Origin: Pseudomonas sp. TH31
Lineage (GTDB): Bacteria > Pseudomonadota > Gammaproteobacteria > Pseudomonadales > Pseudomonadaceae
Direction: 5' to 3'
DNA: 64,000 bases
NCBI RefSeq assembly: GCF_016650815.1
Contig: NZ_JAEKEZ010000038.1
Location: 551,513-615,512, forward strand
Position numbers and translations under genes: made by a program. The notes under the pieces are model-generated. The model was not told the DNA's origin and did no database searches. It was given only the letters and a program-made list of their open reading frames with translations. This document shows positions 21,438 through 30,600 of the stretch, in pieces (the first letter of the stretch is position 1; each line of letters starts with the position of its first letter).

Positions 21438-22697
21438 TCAGGGTGAAAACGCCGGCGGGATTTCATCTTCGACAGGGCTGAAGTTATCGCCGGGAAGCGG
21501 CAAGGTTTCGGGCATCGCCACCAGAAGCAGAACCAATGCCACCGCCGCAACACCCGCCAGTGTCAGGAACGCGGCACTGTAGCCGGCCTCCTGAACCACG
21601 ACCCCTGCGAGACCATTACTTAATGCCGCCCCCAGACCGAAGACGGTCGAGAGCGCGCCGAGGCTTACATTGAAGTGCCCGGTGCCATGGGTGAGGTCTT
21701 TCACCACCACTGGAAACAGAGCCCCGAAGATGCCCGCACCCACGCCGTCGAGCATCTGCACGGCAACTAGCCAATAGGGGTCGTTGGACAGGGTATAGAG
21801 CACGCCGCGCAACGGCAGAATCAGGAACCCGGCGATCAACAATGGCTTCCGCCCCCACAGATCGGCTTTGGCACCCACCAGCAACGCGGCAGGCACCATG
21901 ACCACTTGTGCCGCGACAATACAGGCGGATGTCAGCGGCGTCGCCATCTGCAAATTGATTTGCGCCAGTTTTTGGCTAACCAACGTTAGCATCGCGGCGT
22001 TCGCCAGGTGGAAGAGTGCACAGCAGATTGCAAACAGCAGCAGCGGCTGATTGGTGAGCAGCACGGACAGTCCCGAAGGTCTTGCATGCGCTACATCGCC
22101 TGGGTCGAAGCCTCGTGCCAGATCGTGGTCAATCGCCTTTGCCGAAACGAAACTGATCGCAACCACGCTGCCCAGTGCCATGGCCGCCATCAGGTAGAAC
22201 ACGGCAACCGGGCCAAACAGATAGGCAAACCCTCCAGCCAATAACGCTGCACAGGCGTTACCGGCATGGTTGAACGTCTCGTTGCGCCCGGTGCGGCGGG
22301 TGAAGGCCCGAGGCCCGGTAATGCCCAGCGAGATCGCACTAATGGCGGGAGCGAACACCGACGCGGCGACGGCACTGGTGGCTTGAGTCAGGGCCACAAG
22401 ACTGAATGAAGTCACAAAAGGCAGTAGCAGGCAGCTGCCTGTCACCAACAGAGCGGCAATCGCGATGATCGCCCGCTTGCTGTGTGTCTTGTCGATCAGA
22501 GCCCCGGCGGGTGTCTGAGCCACGAGCGCGGCGATCCTGGCCAGCGTCATCACCAAACCAATGCTGGCGGGCTCCCAGTGGTGAACCGCCAACAGGTAGA
22601 TAGCCAGATAGGGCCCGAGTCCGTCGCGCACATCGGCGAGGAAGAAATTGAGCCCATCCAGAGAAAAATTGTTGCGGCGATCTGAGTGAGTGACCAC
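21438..22697 (-). CDS. MFS transporter
   Basis: 419 residues, intact, with twelve predicted helices. The MFS loop motifs are LIDKTHSKRA between helices 2 and 3 and AKADLWGRKPLL in the second half. NFFLADVRDGLGPYLAIYLL at the start resembles MFS proteins often found beside chrA/chrB in Pseudomonas metal islands. Possibly a chromate-block exporter. The substrate is unproven. It lies 368 bases downstream of the small ChrB-domain gene. Confidence 0.8.
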   Translation of the reverse strand: MVTHSDRRNNFSLDGLNFFLADVRDGLGPYLAIYLLAVHHWEPASIGLVMTLARIAALVAQTPAGALIDKTHSKRAIIAIAALLVTGSCLLLPFVTSFSLVALTQATSAVAASVFAPAISAISLGITGPRAFTRRTGRNETFNHAGNACAALLAGGFAYLFGPVAVFYLMAAMALGSVVAISFVSAKAIDHDLARGFDPGDVAHARPSGLSVLLTNQPLLLFAICCALFHLANAAMLTLVSQKLAQINLQMATPLTSACIVAAQVVMVPAALLVGAKADLWGRKPLLIAGFLILPLRGVLYTLSNDPYWLVAVQMLDGVGAGIFGALFPVVVKDLTHGTGHFNVSLGALSTVFGLGAALSNGLAGVVVQEAGYSAAFLTLAGVAAVALVLLLVAMPETLPLPGDNFSPVEDEIPPAFSP

Positions 22698-23065
22698 AGG
22701 CGGTATCTTCAGTCATCGAGGCCACGCGAATTGAATCAACCTCCGCAAGGCTAGTGACTTGTCGCGCCTGGTTTAAGTTTCATGAGGGGGGCACATCACT
22801 ATGCAGTGGAGGCAGTAGCTGCCAGCAAGCAATAATCTTTGTCGACCCGCTGGAGGCCCGATTCAAGACCTCCCATTTTTTGCCGGTCAACTCCCGCAAA
22901 CCTTTAGTCGAGCTGTCATGAATTTACGGCACTGAGGAGGTAATACTTGGGCTGTACCATCACGTAACCCGCCTTGCCCAAGTCCCGGAATGCAGGATCA
23001 GGCCGTGCAGTTTTCACTGCGCACGAGCCCGGATATGGGCTGCGTTTCAGTGTGAACAGACCTCT
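22698..23065. other. Intergenic gap inside the metal-resistance block
   Basis: No convincing gene. On the minus strand a frame of about 47 codons ends at 22916 (...GKAGYVMVQPKYYLL...), but it has no good start or recognised family. It may be the relic of a longer gene or chance. Confidence 0.45.
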
Positions 23066-23518
23066 TCACATCTGCGGAGGCCAGTTATGCGACTCGCCCT
23101 GACACTCCTTGCACCAGGCATACAGCGCGTCATACATGATCAAACCCTGTGCCAGCATTTCGTGGTCATCGGCATAACGCTGCGATAGCCCCAGTGAAAT
23201 CGCGTACAGCCCAGCCGATTGCGGCGTCAGATCCAGGCGGGAGGTATCTGCCCCTCGCACGATGTTGGCCAGCTGCTGCAAGGCGGGATCACTGAGCTGG
23301 TACTTTTTCAGGAACGCATCAAAGCTGCACAACTCTCCCTCGTGGGTCAGCTCAACACCGGGAATGTCGTAGGGGGCCGCTTCTTTCTCCGCTGCAATCC
23401 GCAGCACATCACCGCTGGGCACGTATAAAAACTCAGGCTCTGGATCGATAAAGCGGGTGATCAGCCAAGGACAGGCAATCCGGTCGATCTTGGGTCGTTC
23501 ACGGGTAATCCACCTCAT
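23066..23518 (-). CDS. Stand-alone ChrB C-terminal-domain protein
   Basis: 150 residues. The opening RERPKIDRIACPWLITRFIDPE matches the C-terminal half of the ChrB encoded at 24954-25898 (RKRPWVDRLACAWLIRRFID), so this is the C-terminal domain without the regulatory N-terminal domain. It contains late ISLGLSQRYADDHEML and a Cys pair (WCKECQ) near the end. Such proteins are annotated as chromate resistance proteins. Role unproven. 84 bases downstream of chrA, same strand, so probably in the same operon. Confidence 0.78.
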   Translation of the reverse strand: MRWITRERPKIDRIACPWLITRFIDPEPEFLYVPSGDVLRIAAEKEAAPYDIPGVELTHEGELCSFDAFLKKYQLSDPALQQLANIVRGADTSRLDLTPQSAGLYAISLGLSQRYADDHEMLAQGLIMYDALYAWCKECQGESHNWPPQM

Positions 23519-23602
23519 GAGAAACCTCCTGCCTGGTTTAGTAGGCTGGGTGATCTGGCAGGCCCGGTGCCTGCCAGAGAACGGTTGATCAGTGCACGCT
23601 TT

Positions 23603-24961
23603 CTAGCGCAGCAGATGCACTGCCAAACCCACGAGCGCACAGGCGATCAGTACCTGAATCACGCCACGCTTGAAGCGAAACAAGGCAATCGTGGCGGCAA
23701 TGGCGATCAGCGCAGAGGGCCAATCGAGGGTGCCGCTGAACCCTGTGGGCCACAGCACGTGATAGCCGAAGAACACCGCCAGATTGAGAATTACCCCAAC
23801 TACAGCGGCAGTAATCCCGGTGAGCGGTGCAGTGAACTTGAGTTCGTTATGAGTCGCCTCCACCAGCGGGCCACCCGCGAGAATGAACAGGAACGATGGC
23901 AGGAAGGTGAACCAGGTCACCAGAGTGGCTGCGACGGCTCCGGCGAGAAATACATGGTCGGTGCCGAACACTTGCAGGACGTAGGCACCGATGAAGCCAA
24001 CAAAGGCCACCACCATGATCAGCGGCCCAGGCGTGGTTTCACCCAGGGCCAGGCCATCAATCATCTGTGTCGGGGTCAGCCAGCCATAGTGACCGACCGC
24101 GCCCTGGTAGACATAGGGGAGCACGGCATAGGCACCGCCAAAGGTCAGCAACGCCGCCTTGGTAAAGAACCAGCCCATCTGCGTCAGGGTACCTTCCCAA
24201 CCAAAGAGAGTGGTCAAGACCCCCATTGGCAACGCCCACAATGCAGCGCCGATGAGTGCCAGCAACGTCAGTTTTTTCCAGCTAAACCGGGCATGCTCAG
24301 GGGGCGGGGTATCATCATCGATCAATGCTGGGCCGAAGGACTTCTTGGCGGCGCTATGGCCCCCGGTTCTGAATTTCTCGGGCGCCAGACGGCCGCCTGC
24401 ATAACCGATTAACGCGGCTCCCAGCACGATCAACGGGAACGGCACATTGAACGCGAAGATCGCGGTAAACGACGCCGCCGCCATAGCCCACAGCCAGTTG
24501 TTCTTCAGCGCGCGCGAGCCGATTCGATGGGCCGCCTGCACGACGATGGCCGTCACGGCGGGCTTGATGCCGTAGAAAAGTCCGGCCACCACCGGCACTT
24601 CGCCGAAGGCAATGTACATCCAGGACAGCGCGATCAGGATGAACAGCGAGGGCAGCACAAACAACACGCCCGCGATCACGCCGCCCCAGGTTCGGTGCAT
24701 CAGCCAGCCGATGTAGGTCGCCAACTGCTGAGCCTCCGGTCCTGGAAGCAACATGCAGTAGTTGAGGGCATGCAGGAATCTGCGCTCGGATATCCAGCGC
24801 CGCCGTTCTACCAACTCCTGATGCATGATCGAAATCTGTCCCGCTGGCCCGCCGAAGCTGATAAAGCCGAGCTTCAGCCAAAACCAGAACGCCTCACGTA
24901 GGCTGATCGCCTCGGGCCTCGATAGATCCTCTTCAACCGCTGATGCCAAAACCTTACTCAT
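23603..24961 (-). CDS. chrA: Chromate efflux transporter ChrA
   Basis: 452 residues, intact. It is a long-chain CHR protein with two homologous halves: the first has KLGFISFGGPAGQISIMHQE, RRWISERRFLHALNYCMLLPGPEAQQLATYIGW; the second has KAALLTFGGAYAVLPYVYQ and GLALGETTPGPLIMVVAFVGF. About ten to twelve membrane helices. ChrA exports chromate across the inner membrane. Its ATG overlaps the end of chrB by 8 bases, so the two are translationally coupled. Confidence 0.92.
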   Translation of the reverse strand: MSKVLASAVEEDLSRPEAISLREAFWFWLKLGFISFGGPAGQISIMHQELVERRRWISERRFLHALNYCMLLPGPEAQQLATYIGWLMHRTWGGVIAGVLFVLPSLFILIALSWMYIAFGEVPVVAGLFYGIKPAVTAIVVQAAHRIGSRALKNNWLWAMAAASFTAIFAFNVPFPLIVLGAALIGYAGGRLAPEKFRTGGHSAAKKSFGPALIDDDTPPPEHARFSWKKLTLLALIGAALWALPMGVLTTLFGWEGTLTQMGWFFTKAALLTFGGAYAVLPYVYQGAVGHYGWLTPTQMIDGLALGETTPGPLIMVVAFVGFIGAYVLQVFGTDHVFLAGAVAATLVTWFTFLPSFLFILAGGPLVEATHNELKFTAPLTGITAAVVGVILNLAVFFGYHVLWPTGFSGTLDWPSALIAIAATIALFRFKRGVIQVLIACALVGLAVHLLR

Positions 24962-25898
24962 TGGGTTGTTCCTCTTTCACAAACTCGGCGAGCAGACCGT
25001 CGAAGATGGCACTGGCAGCGGCCAGCAAGTGGTCGTCATGGGTAATGGTTTCGCGTAACCCTGCCAGCACCCGTTCGATGCCGGCAGCTTCCACTGGCTG
25101 AATGCCCCCGATATCGAGGAAGTGCACCAGCGCAGCAATGCGGTCCATACCGGGTTCTTGGAGATCAAAACTGGCTTGTAGGGTTTCGAAGGTGACGCGG
25201 TTACCAACATGGCTGAAGGTTGCCTCGTCAAAATCAAAACCGAGGGCGTCGGCTGGGCAATCCTGCGGGCTGTTCAGCCAGAGGATCCGAGCCTGTGGAT
25301 CAATGAAGCGACGAATCAGCCAGGCACAAGCGAGACGGTCGACCCAGGGGCGCTTGCGTGTTGCCCAGACACGACCCTGATAATCGCCAAGGCTGAGCGC
25401 AGCTATTGGCAGGTCCCGGCTGTGTGGCTCGTCCGCTGAAAGGGCTCTGCTAACCGCAGTCTCAAACTCCTGCAAAGCCAAGTCGACCTGCTGTTTCGAC
25501 TTACCTGGAAAGTAATCGATGTTGGCCAACTGATCGTAGGCTTTGCGCAGCTTGCGAATCTGTTTGGTCGTCGCCAGCGCATTTTCAGCGTTCAGTTGCC
25601 CACGGCATTCCTCTATCTCTACACGAAGCTTGCTGTAGTCATCGCTACGGTCGAACAGCTCGGTAAAGCGCTCACCGTCAGGATCGACGACGGGCAAGAT
25701 GTAAGCGGTGCCATTGATGGCCAGGATGTCGCGTTCGACAGCCGTTAGCGCTTCGCGGCAGATGCGGGTATCAGGCAGCAGGTAGGCACCGTCGCGTAAG
25801 ACTGCTGCACCGGCGGCTTTCAAGGCACGCCAAGCTCGCATGCGCTCGGTGGCATTGGCAGTGGGTAAGCCGAGAATCAGAGTTAGCCAATTTTTCAT
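24954..25898 (-). CDS. chrB: Chromate resistance regulator/sensor ChrB
   Basis: 314 residues, intact. The N-terminal LTLILGLPTANATERMRAWRALKAAGAAVLRDGAYLLP resembles the ChrB regulatory domain, and the C-terminal half has KRPWVDRLACAWLIRRFIDPQARILWL, FDFDEATFSHVGNRVTFETL and HDDHLLAAASAIFDGL. ChrB proteins sense chromate and control the chrBA operon in other bacteria. First gene of the minus-strand resistance operon; inverted repeats lie just upstream. Confidence 0.88.
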   Translation of the reverse strand: MKNWLTLILGLPTANATERMRAWRALKAAGAAVLRDGAYLLPDTRICREALTAVERDILAINGTAYILPVVDPDGERFTELFDRSDDYSKLRVEIEECRGQLNAENALATTKQIRKLRKAYDQLANIDYFPGKSKQQVDLALQEFETAVSRALSADEPHSRDLPIAALSLGDYQGRVWATRKRPWVDRLACAWLIRRFIDPQARILWLNSPQDCPADALGFDFDEATFSHVGNRVTFETLQASFDLQEPGMDRIAALVHFLDIGGIQPVEAAGIERVLAGLRETITHDDHLLAAASAIFDGLLAEFVKEEQPNE

Positions 25899-25900
25899 GT

Positions 25901-25941
25901 AGAGTAAGCTATTTAATATGTAGTAACAATTACATTACTCT
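25901..25941 (-). promoter_or_regulatory. Candidate chrB operator/promoter with inverted repeats
   Basis: Just upstream of the chrB ATG (25898), AGAGTAA at 25901-25907 is repeated inverted as TTACTCT at 25935-25941. Inside lies a second small dyad, GTAA-CAA-TTAC (25923-25933). The segment is AT-rich against a GC-rich background. ChrB regulates its own operon in other bacteria through AT-rich dyads, so binding here is a reasonable inference, not shown. Confidence 0.4.
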
Positions 25942-26566
25942 TGATTATGGCGCTTGGGAAGCAGCCCTTCAGAGCTTGGATTATGTTGAGAACAACTGGA
26001 GACGGGTACAAGCAGCGTCAATTGGTGCTGTGCGATGCGGACAGTGCCAGAGAGGCATTTCCCATACCTTGGACGTTAGAGGTGAAGGGTTGCTTTGGGC
26101 TGTGGCAGCCATTCGAGACGTGTTCCTTCAGTGGAGGCCAGGTCACTCCCATAGGTGTTGGGGTAAAACCAGCCGAAACACTACGGGGCGACGGTCACTC
26201 GGGCTGGTAGCCAAGACTGCTTGGATCAGTGAATGAGAGAGAGGTAGCGTATTTTGGGGGCCGAGGGCAGTGAGCAGCAGGACGGAACCTCTCAAGCAAT
26301 TCTGCTATCGCGGCGTTCATGCATTAACCCCCGCTGGCCTATTTACCTGCGAGCTGTTTGCTTGCTTGTATAGTTCCATGGTCAGGAATAGATTCGACCT
26401 TCAAGGATGCCATCTAGCCATCAGCCAAAGGGAAATTGCCGTGATTTACTCAAGATCGCTCGGTTACAACCTCATCCTTTGATCTCAACGACGTCTATTG
26501 CTGTTGGCTAATAGTAATCTGCTAAGACGTTGCGAAGTTGAGTATCAATCCAGTGAGGATTACCGA
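25942..26566. other. Intergenic region between chr block and signalling operon
   Basis: Divergent spacer with no gene I can support. Short plus-strand frames (25941-26210, 25976-26236, 26270-26482) lack family features. The promoter of the REC-HDOD operon should lie in the right-hand part. Confidence 0.5.
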
Positions 26567-27523
26567 ATGCGCGTGATGATTCTGGATGATGACCCCTGGA
26601 TATCAGATCTTTTAAAACAGCTTGTGTTGAGCACCCGCCCGGTTGCTCAAGTCGATTGCTTTACCAATGTAGCTAGCGCTTTAGACGCTTGGCAGCCGAG
26701 TACCTATCAGTTGGTTATGGCCGATTGGAATCTACCGGACGCTCCTGGCGTCAACCGGTTGCAGAGAATTCGCGAAAAAGATCAAGATACGCCGCTGATC
26801 ATGGTCACCGGGCGCGCTGATCGAGACAGTGTGCTGGCGGTGAGGTCGCTGAGGATCAGCGCATTTTTCACCAAGCCATTCCAGGTTTCGCGCGTCGTAC
26901 AATGCCTGGAAGCGCTCCTTCCGCTTGATGTGCGCCCCCGAGCCACCACTATCAACACTGAAGACCTGATCAGCTATCTCAGTGGTTTGTCTGTGGGTGA
27001 GTTGGACTTGCCTTTACTTGCCTCGATAAAGGAAAAGCTTCAGCTCTGCTATGGCGGGGCCTTATTGGATCTGCGAGAACTCGCCAATGACTGGCAGCAT
27101 GATCCGGCGCTGTACGCCCATATGATCGCCGCGGCCAATAGTGCCGCTTATCTCGGGCACAGCCAGCCATGCACGAATTTGAATGCGGCCCTCACTCGGC
27201 TAGGCTGGCTTACCAGCGTGAATTTGGCAATTAGCCAGTCCTTGCGACAGACCACTACTCAACCCAACGCTATGCTCATGACATTCGCCCAGGCTCATCT
27301 GGATGATGCCGAGCGTTTAGCTGAAAGAGTTGTTCTCCTGGCTCAACAATGTGGTCTGGATCCCGCTCCGCTGGTTCTACGTGAGCTGATAGGTGCTATT
27401 TATGCCTTGCCGCCCATGCAAGTCCGCCGCGAACAAGTGGTTATGCGCTTTGCCGCAGCCATGAACAACGGCGAACCCGAAGCAGACATTGAAAGGCTTC
27501 AACGATTAGCCGGCCCGACCTGA
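26567..27523 (+). CDS. Response regulator with HDOD-like output domain
   Basis: 318 residues from the ATG at 26567 (GAGG eight bases upstream). Residues 1-120 form a receiver domain: MILDDDPW acidic pocket, phospho-acceptor Asp in VMADWNLPDAPG, and the conserved Thr (MVTGRA) and Lys (FFTKPF). Residues ~145-300 resemble an HDOD/HD-like helical domain (LPLLASIKEKLQ..., DPALYAHMIAAANSAAYLG, AALTRLGWLTSVNLAISQSL). Such domains regulate signalling or motility without known catalysis. It lies 94 bases before the hybrid kinase and is likely its partner. Confidence 0.8.
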   Translation: MRVMILDDDPWISDLLKQLVLSTRPVAQVDCFTNVASALDAWQPSTYQLVMADWNLPDAPGVNRLQRIREKDQDTPLIMVTGRADRDSVLAVRSLRISAFFTKPFQVSRVVQCLEALLPLDVRPRATTINTEDLISYLSGLSVGELDLPLLASIKEKLQLCYGGALLDLRELANDWQHDPALYAHMIAAANSAAYLGHSQPCTNLNAALTRLGWLTSVNLAISQSLRQTTTQPNAMLMTFAQAHLDDAERLAERVVLLAQQCGLDPAPLVLRELIGAIYALPPMQVRREQVVMRFAAAMNNGEPEADIERLQRLAGPT

Positions 27524-27617
27524 GCGTATTCGGGACTTGCAGATTGGACATCTCGCGGCCCCCCAACAGGGTTCGAACTTTAATCTTGAAGGCTTCAAGG
27601 CCTTCTGCGATGGGACA

Positions 27618-30600
27618 ATGCGGGTGAGAAAGCATAAGTTTTTTGCATTCAACTGGGGAGTAGCTATCACTCTGGCCGTGGGGTTAGGGGCAAGCATTCT
27701 GGGTGGCTGGATCCTTGAACGTACCAACGAAGAGCAGGCTCAAGAAGCGATTTCAGCGGCGACCGAAGACGCCGCAGATTTGGTTTTGGCTCGTCTCAAT
27801 CTTTACCAATATGGATTGCGAGGCGCTCGTGGAGCGTTGCTGACAGCGGGTGAGCATGGCATCAGCCGTGAAGTTTTTGACCACTATAACCAAACGCGCG
27901 ACCTCGCTGCCGAGTTCCCCGGCGCAAGTGCCTTGGGCTTTATCAGGCGTGTACCGGAACAGGATGAAGGTGAGTTTCTCAAGCACGCTCGAGCCGACGG
28001 CGAAGCTGATTTTTCCATTCATCAATTCTCACCCCATTCAGGCGAGCGTTACGTTGTCCAATATGTCGAACCGGTTGAGGGTAACCAGCTCGCCATTGGG
28101 TTGGACATCGCTTCGCAAACATCGCGGCGAGAGGCTGCCCAATCCTCGATACAAAGCGGTGCGGCACGGATCACTGGGCCCATCACGCTGATACAGGCCA
28201 TAGGAAAACCGCAGCAGTCTTTCCTGGTGTTGATGCCCATCTTCCGTGGCGCAGTGACCCCGGTGACCGCTGCTGAACGCGAGGCCGCAGCTTTTGGCTG
28301 GAGCTATGTCGTGTTGCAGACAGAGGAGGTGCTCAGAGGCCTGCGTATAGAAAATGAGACGGTGCATCTACGATTGAGGGATATCACCGTCCCTGGGCAA
28401 GAGAAACTGTTTTATGAAAGTATCGACGACTCGACCAGCCATGAAACGCTAATGACCCACCACGTGGAGCGAGAGGTATACGGGAGGCGATGGCAAGTTG
28501 AACTCAGCGCGCACTCGTCGTTCATCCAGCGCCTGCATCAGGTTTCACCGACGGTGGTTCTGTTGATGGGTGGTTTGCTCACTCTACTTCTGGCGACTCT
28601 GGCGGGTGTCGTGAGTGTCAGCCGTCAACGTCGGCGGCAGATATTTACCGAGCAGGCAAGGCTGGCCGCCATCGTCGAAAGCTCGGGTGATGGCATTATT
28701 GGAAAAACCCTCGATGGCGTCGTCACCAACTGGAACAAAGGGGCCGAGCACCTTTTTGGTTATACCCCTGAGGAGGCCGTGGGCCAGACACTGGCCAATT
28801 TGATTGTTCCGCCGGAGCTTGTCGCTGAGGAAGCTCATATCCTTGCTCGCATCAGGGCGGGTGAGCGTATCAGTAGCTTTGATACCCAACGCCATCACAA
28901 AGACCAGCGATTGATCGATGTCTCCGCCAGCATCTCACCCATTTATGGCGAGGGTGGTCGCGTCGTTGGAGCCTCCAAGACGTTAAGGGATATCTCGGCG
29001 AAAAAAGCAGCAGAGGCTAGAATTCTCGAACTCAATTCCAACCTTGAGGAGCAGGTTGCGCAGCGAACTTCCGAGTTACGGCACCTCAATCTGTTGTTGG
29101 GCACTGTGCTGCGCTCGGCTACAGAGGTCTCGATCATTGCGACGGATCTCGATGGCGTTATTCGTGTGTTCAACAAAGGCGCCGAGCATTTGTTGGGTTA
29201 TGACGCCGATGAGTTGATGGGTAAAAATACCCCTGCGCTGATCCATGTACCAGAGGAAGTCGCTGCACGTGGCGTTGAGCTGAGCGAGGAGTACGCTCAG
29301 GCAATCGACGGTTTCCGTGTGCTTACCCATAAACCTGAGCTTGAAGGCGCAGAAACCCGAGAGTGGACTTACATACGCAAGGATGGCTCGCGGTTTCCTG
29401 TCACGCTAGTGGTCACCTCCATGCGCGATGACGACGGGAAGTTGAACGGTTACCTGAGCATCGCGGTAGATATCACCGAACGTAAAGCGGCAGAAAAAGA
29501 GCTGGCGGCAAGCCTGGAGACAACACAGAAACAACGCAGCGAACTGATGGCGGTGCATGACCAGTTGCTGATGGCGGCGGAAGTGGCCGAACTGGGCATC
29601 TGGTCTTGGACGTTGGCAGACAATGCCTTGAAGTGGAATGACCGTATGTTCGAGTTCTACGGGCAGCCACTGACGTTGCGCAATACCGGCCTGAGCTATA
29701 TGCACTGGTACTCACGTGTTCACCCTGAGGATGCTGTAGCAGTGGCTGCAAAGCTGAATGCCGCCGTCGAGGGGACTGATGTGTATGACACCATTTTTCG
29801 TGTCGTTCGCCCGGACGGCCAGATCCGCTTCATACATGCAGGCGCGCAGGTCGAACGCAGTCCAAACGGTGCAGCTTTGCGTGTAACGGGTATCAATCGG
29901 GACATCACTGTCCAACGCGAGCTAGAGTCACATCTGCTTTACGCCAAGGAACAGGCCGATGCAGGGAGTGCGGCCAAGTCTGCCTTCCTGGCCAACATGA
30001 GTCATGAAATACGCACACCGATGAACGCCGTGTTGGGTATGTTGCAGCTGGTGCAGAACACCGACCTGAATGGTCGCCAACTCGATTATGTGAGCAAAGC
30101 GCAGACCGCTGCGAAATCACTACTGGGTTTGCTCAATGACATCCTCGATTACTCCAAGATTGAGGCGGGCAAGCTACAACTTGATGTGCACCCGTTCGAG
30201 CTTGAACCGCTCATGCGTGACCTCGCCGTAGTGCTGGCAGGTAACCAGGGCGAGAAGGAGGTTGAGGTCATGTTCGACCTGGACGCCAATTTACCCAACG
30301 ACCTGATCGGCGATAGCCTGCGACTGCAACAGGTACTGATCAACCTGGCGGGTAATGCTCTCAAGTTCACCCTGGAAGGCCAGATCGTGGTCAGCGTTGA
30401 ACAACTGAAGCGCACGGAAAATGCTGTGAGCTTGCGCATCGCCGTTTCTGATACTGGCATCGGTATCAGCCCCGAACAGCTTCAGCGCATTTTTGAAGGC
30501 TTCACTCAGGCCGAGGCTTCAACTTCCCGGCGCTTTGGTGGCACAGGCTTGGGTCTGGTGATCTGCAAGCGGTTGGTCGCCTTGATGGGGGGTGAACTTC

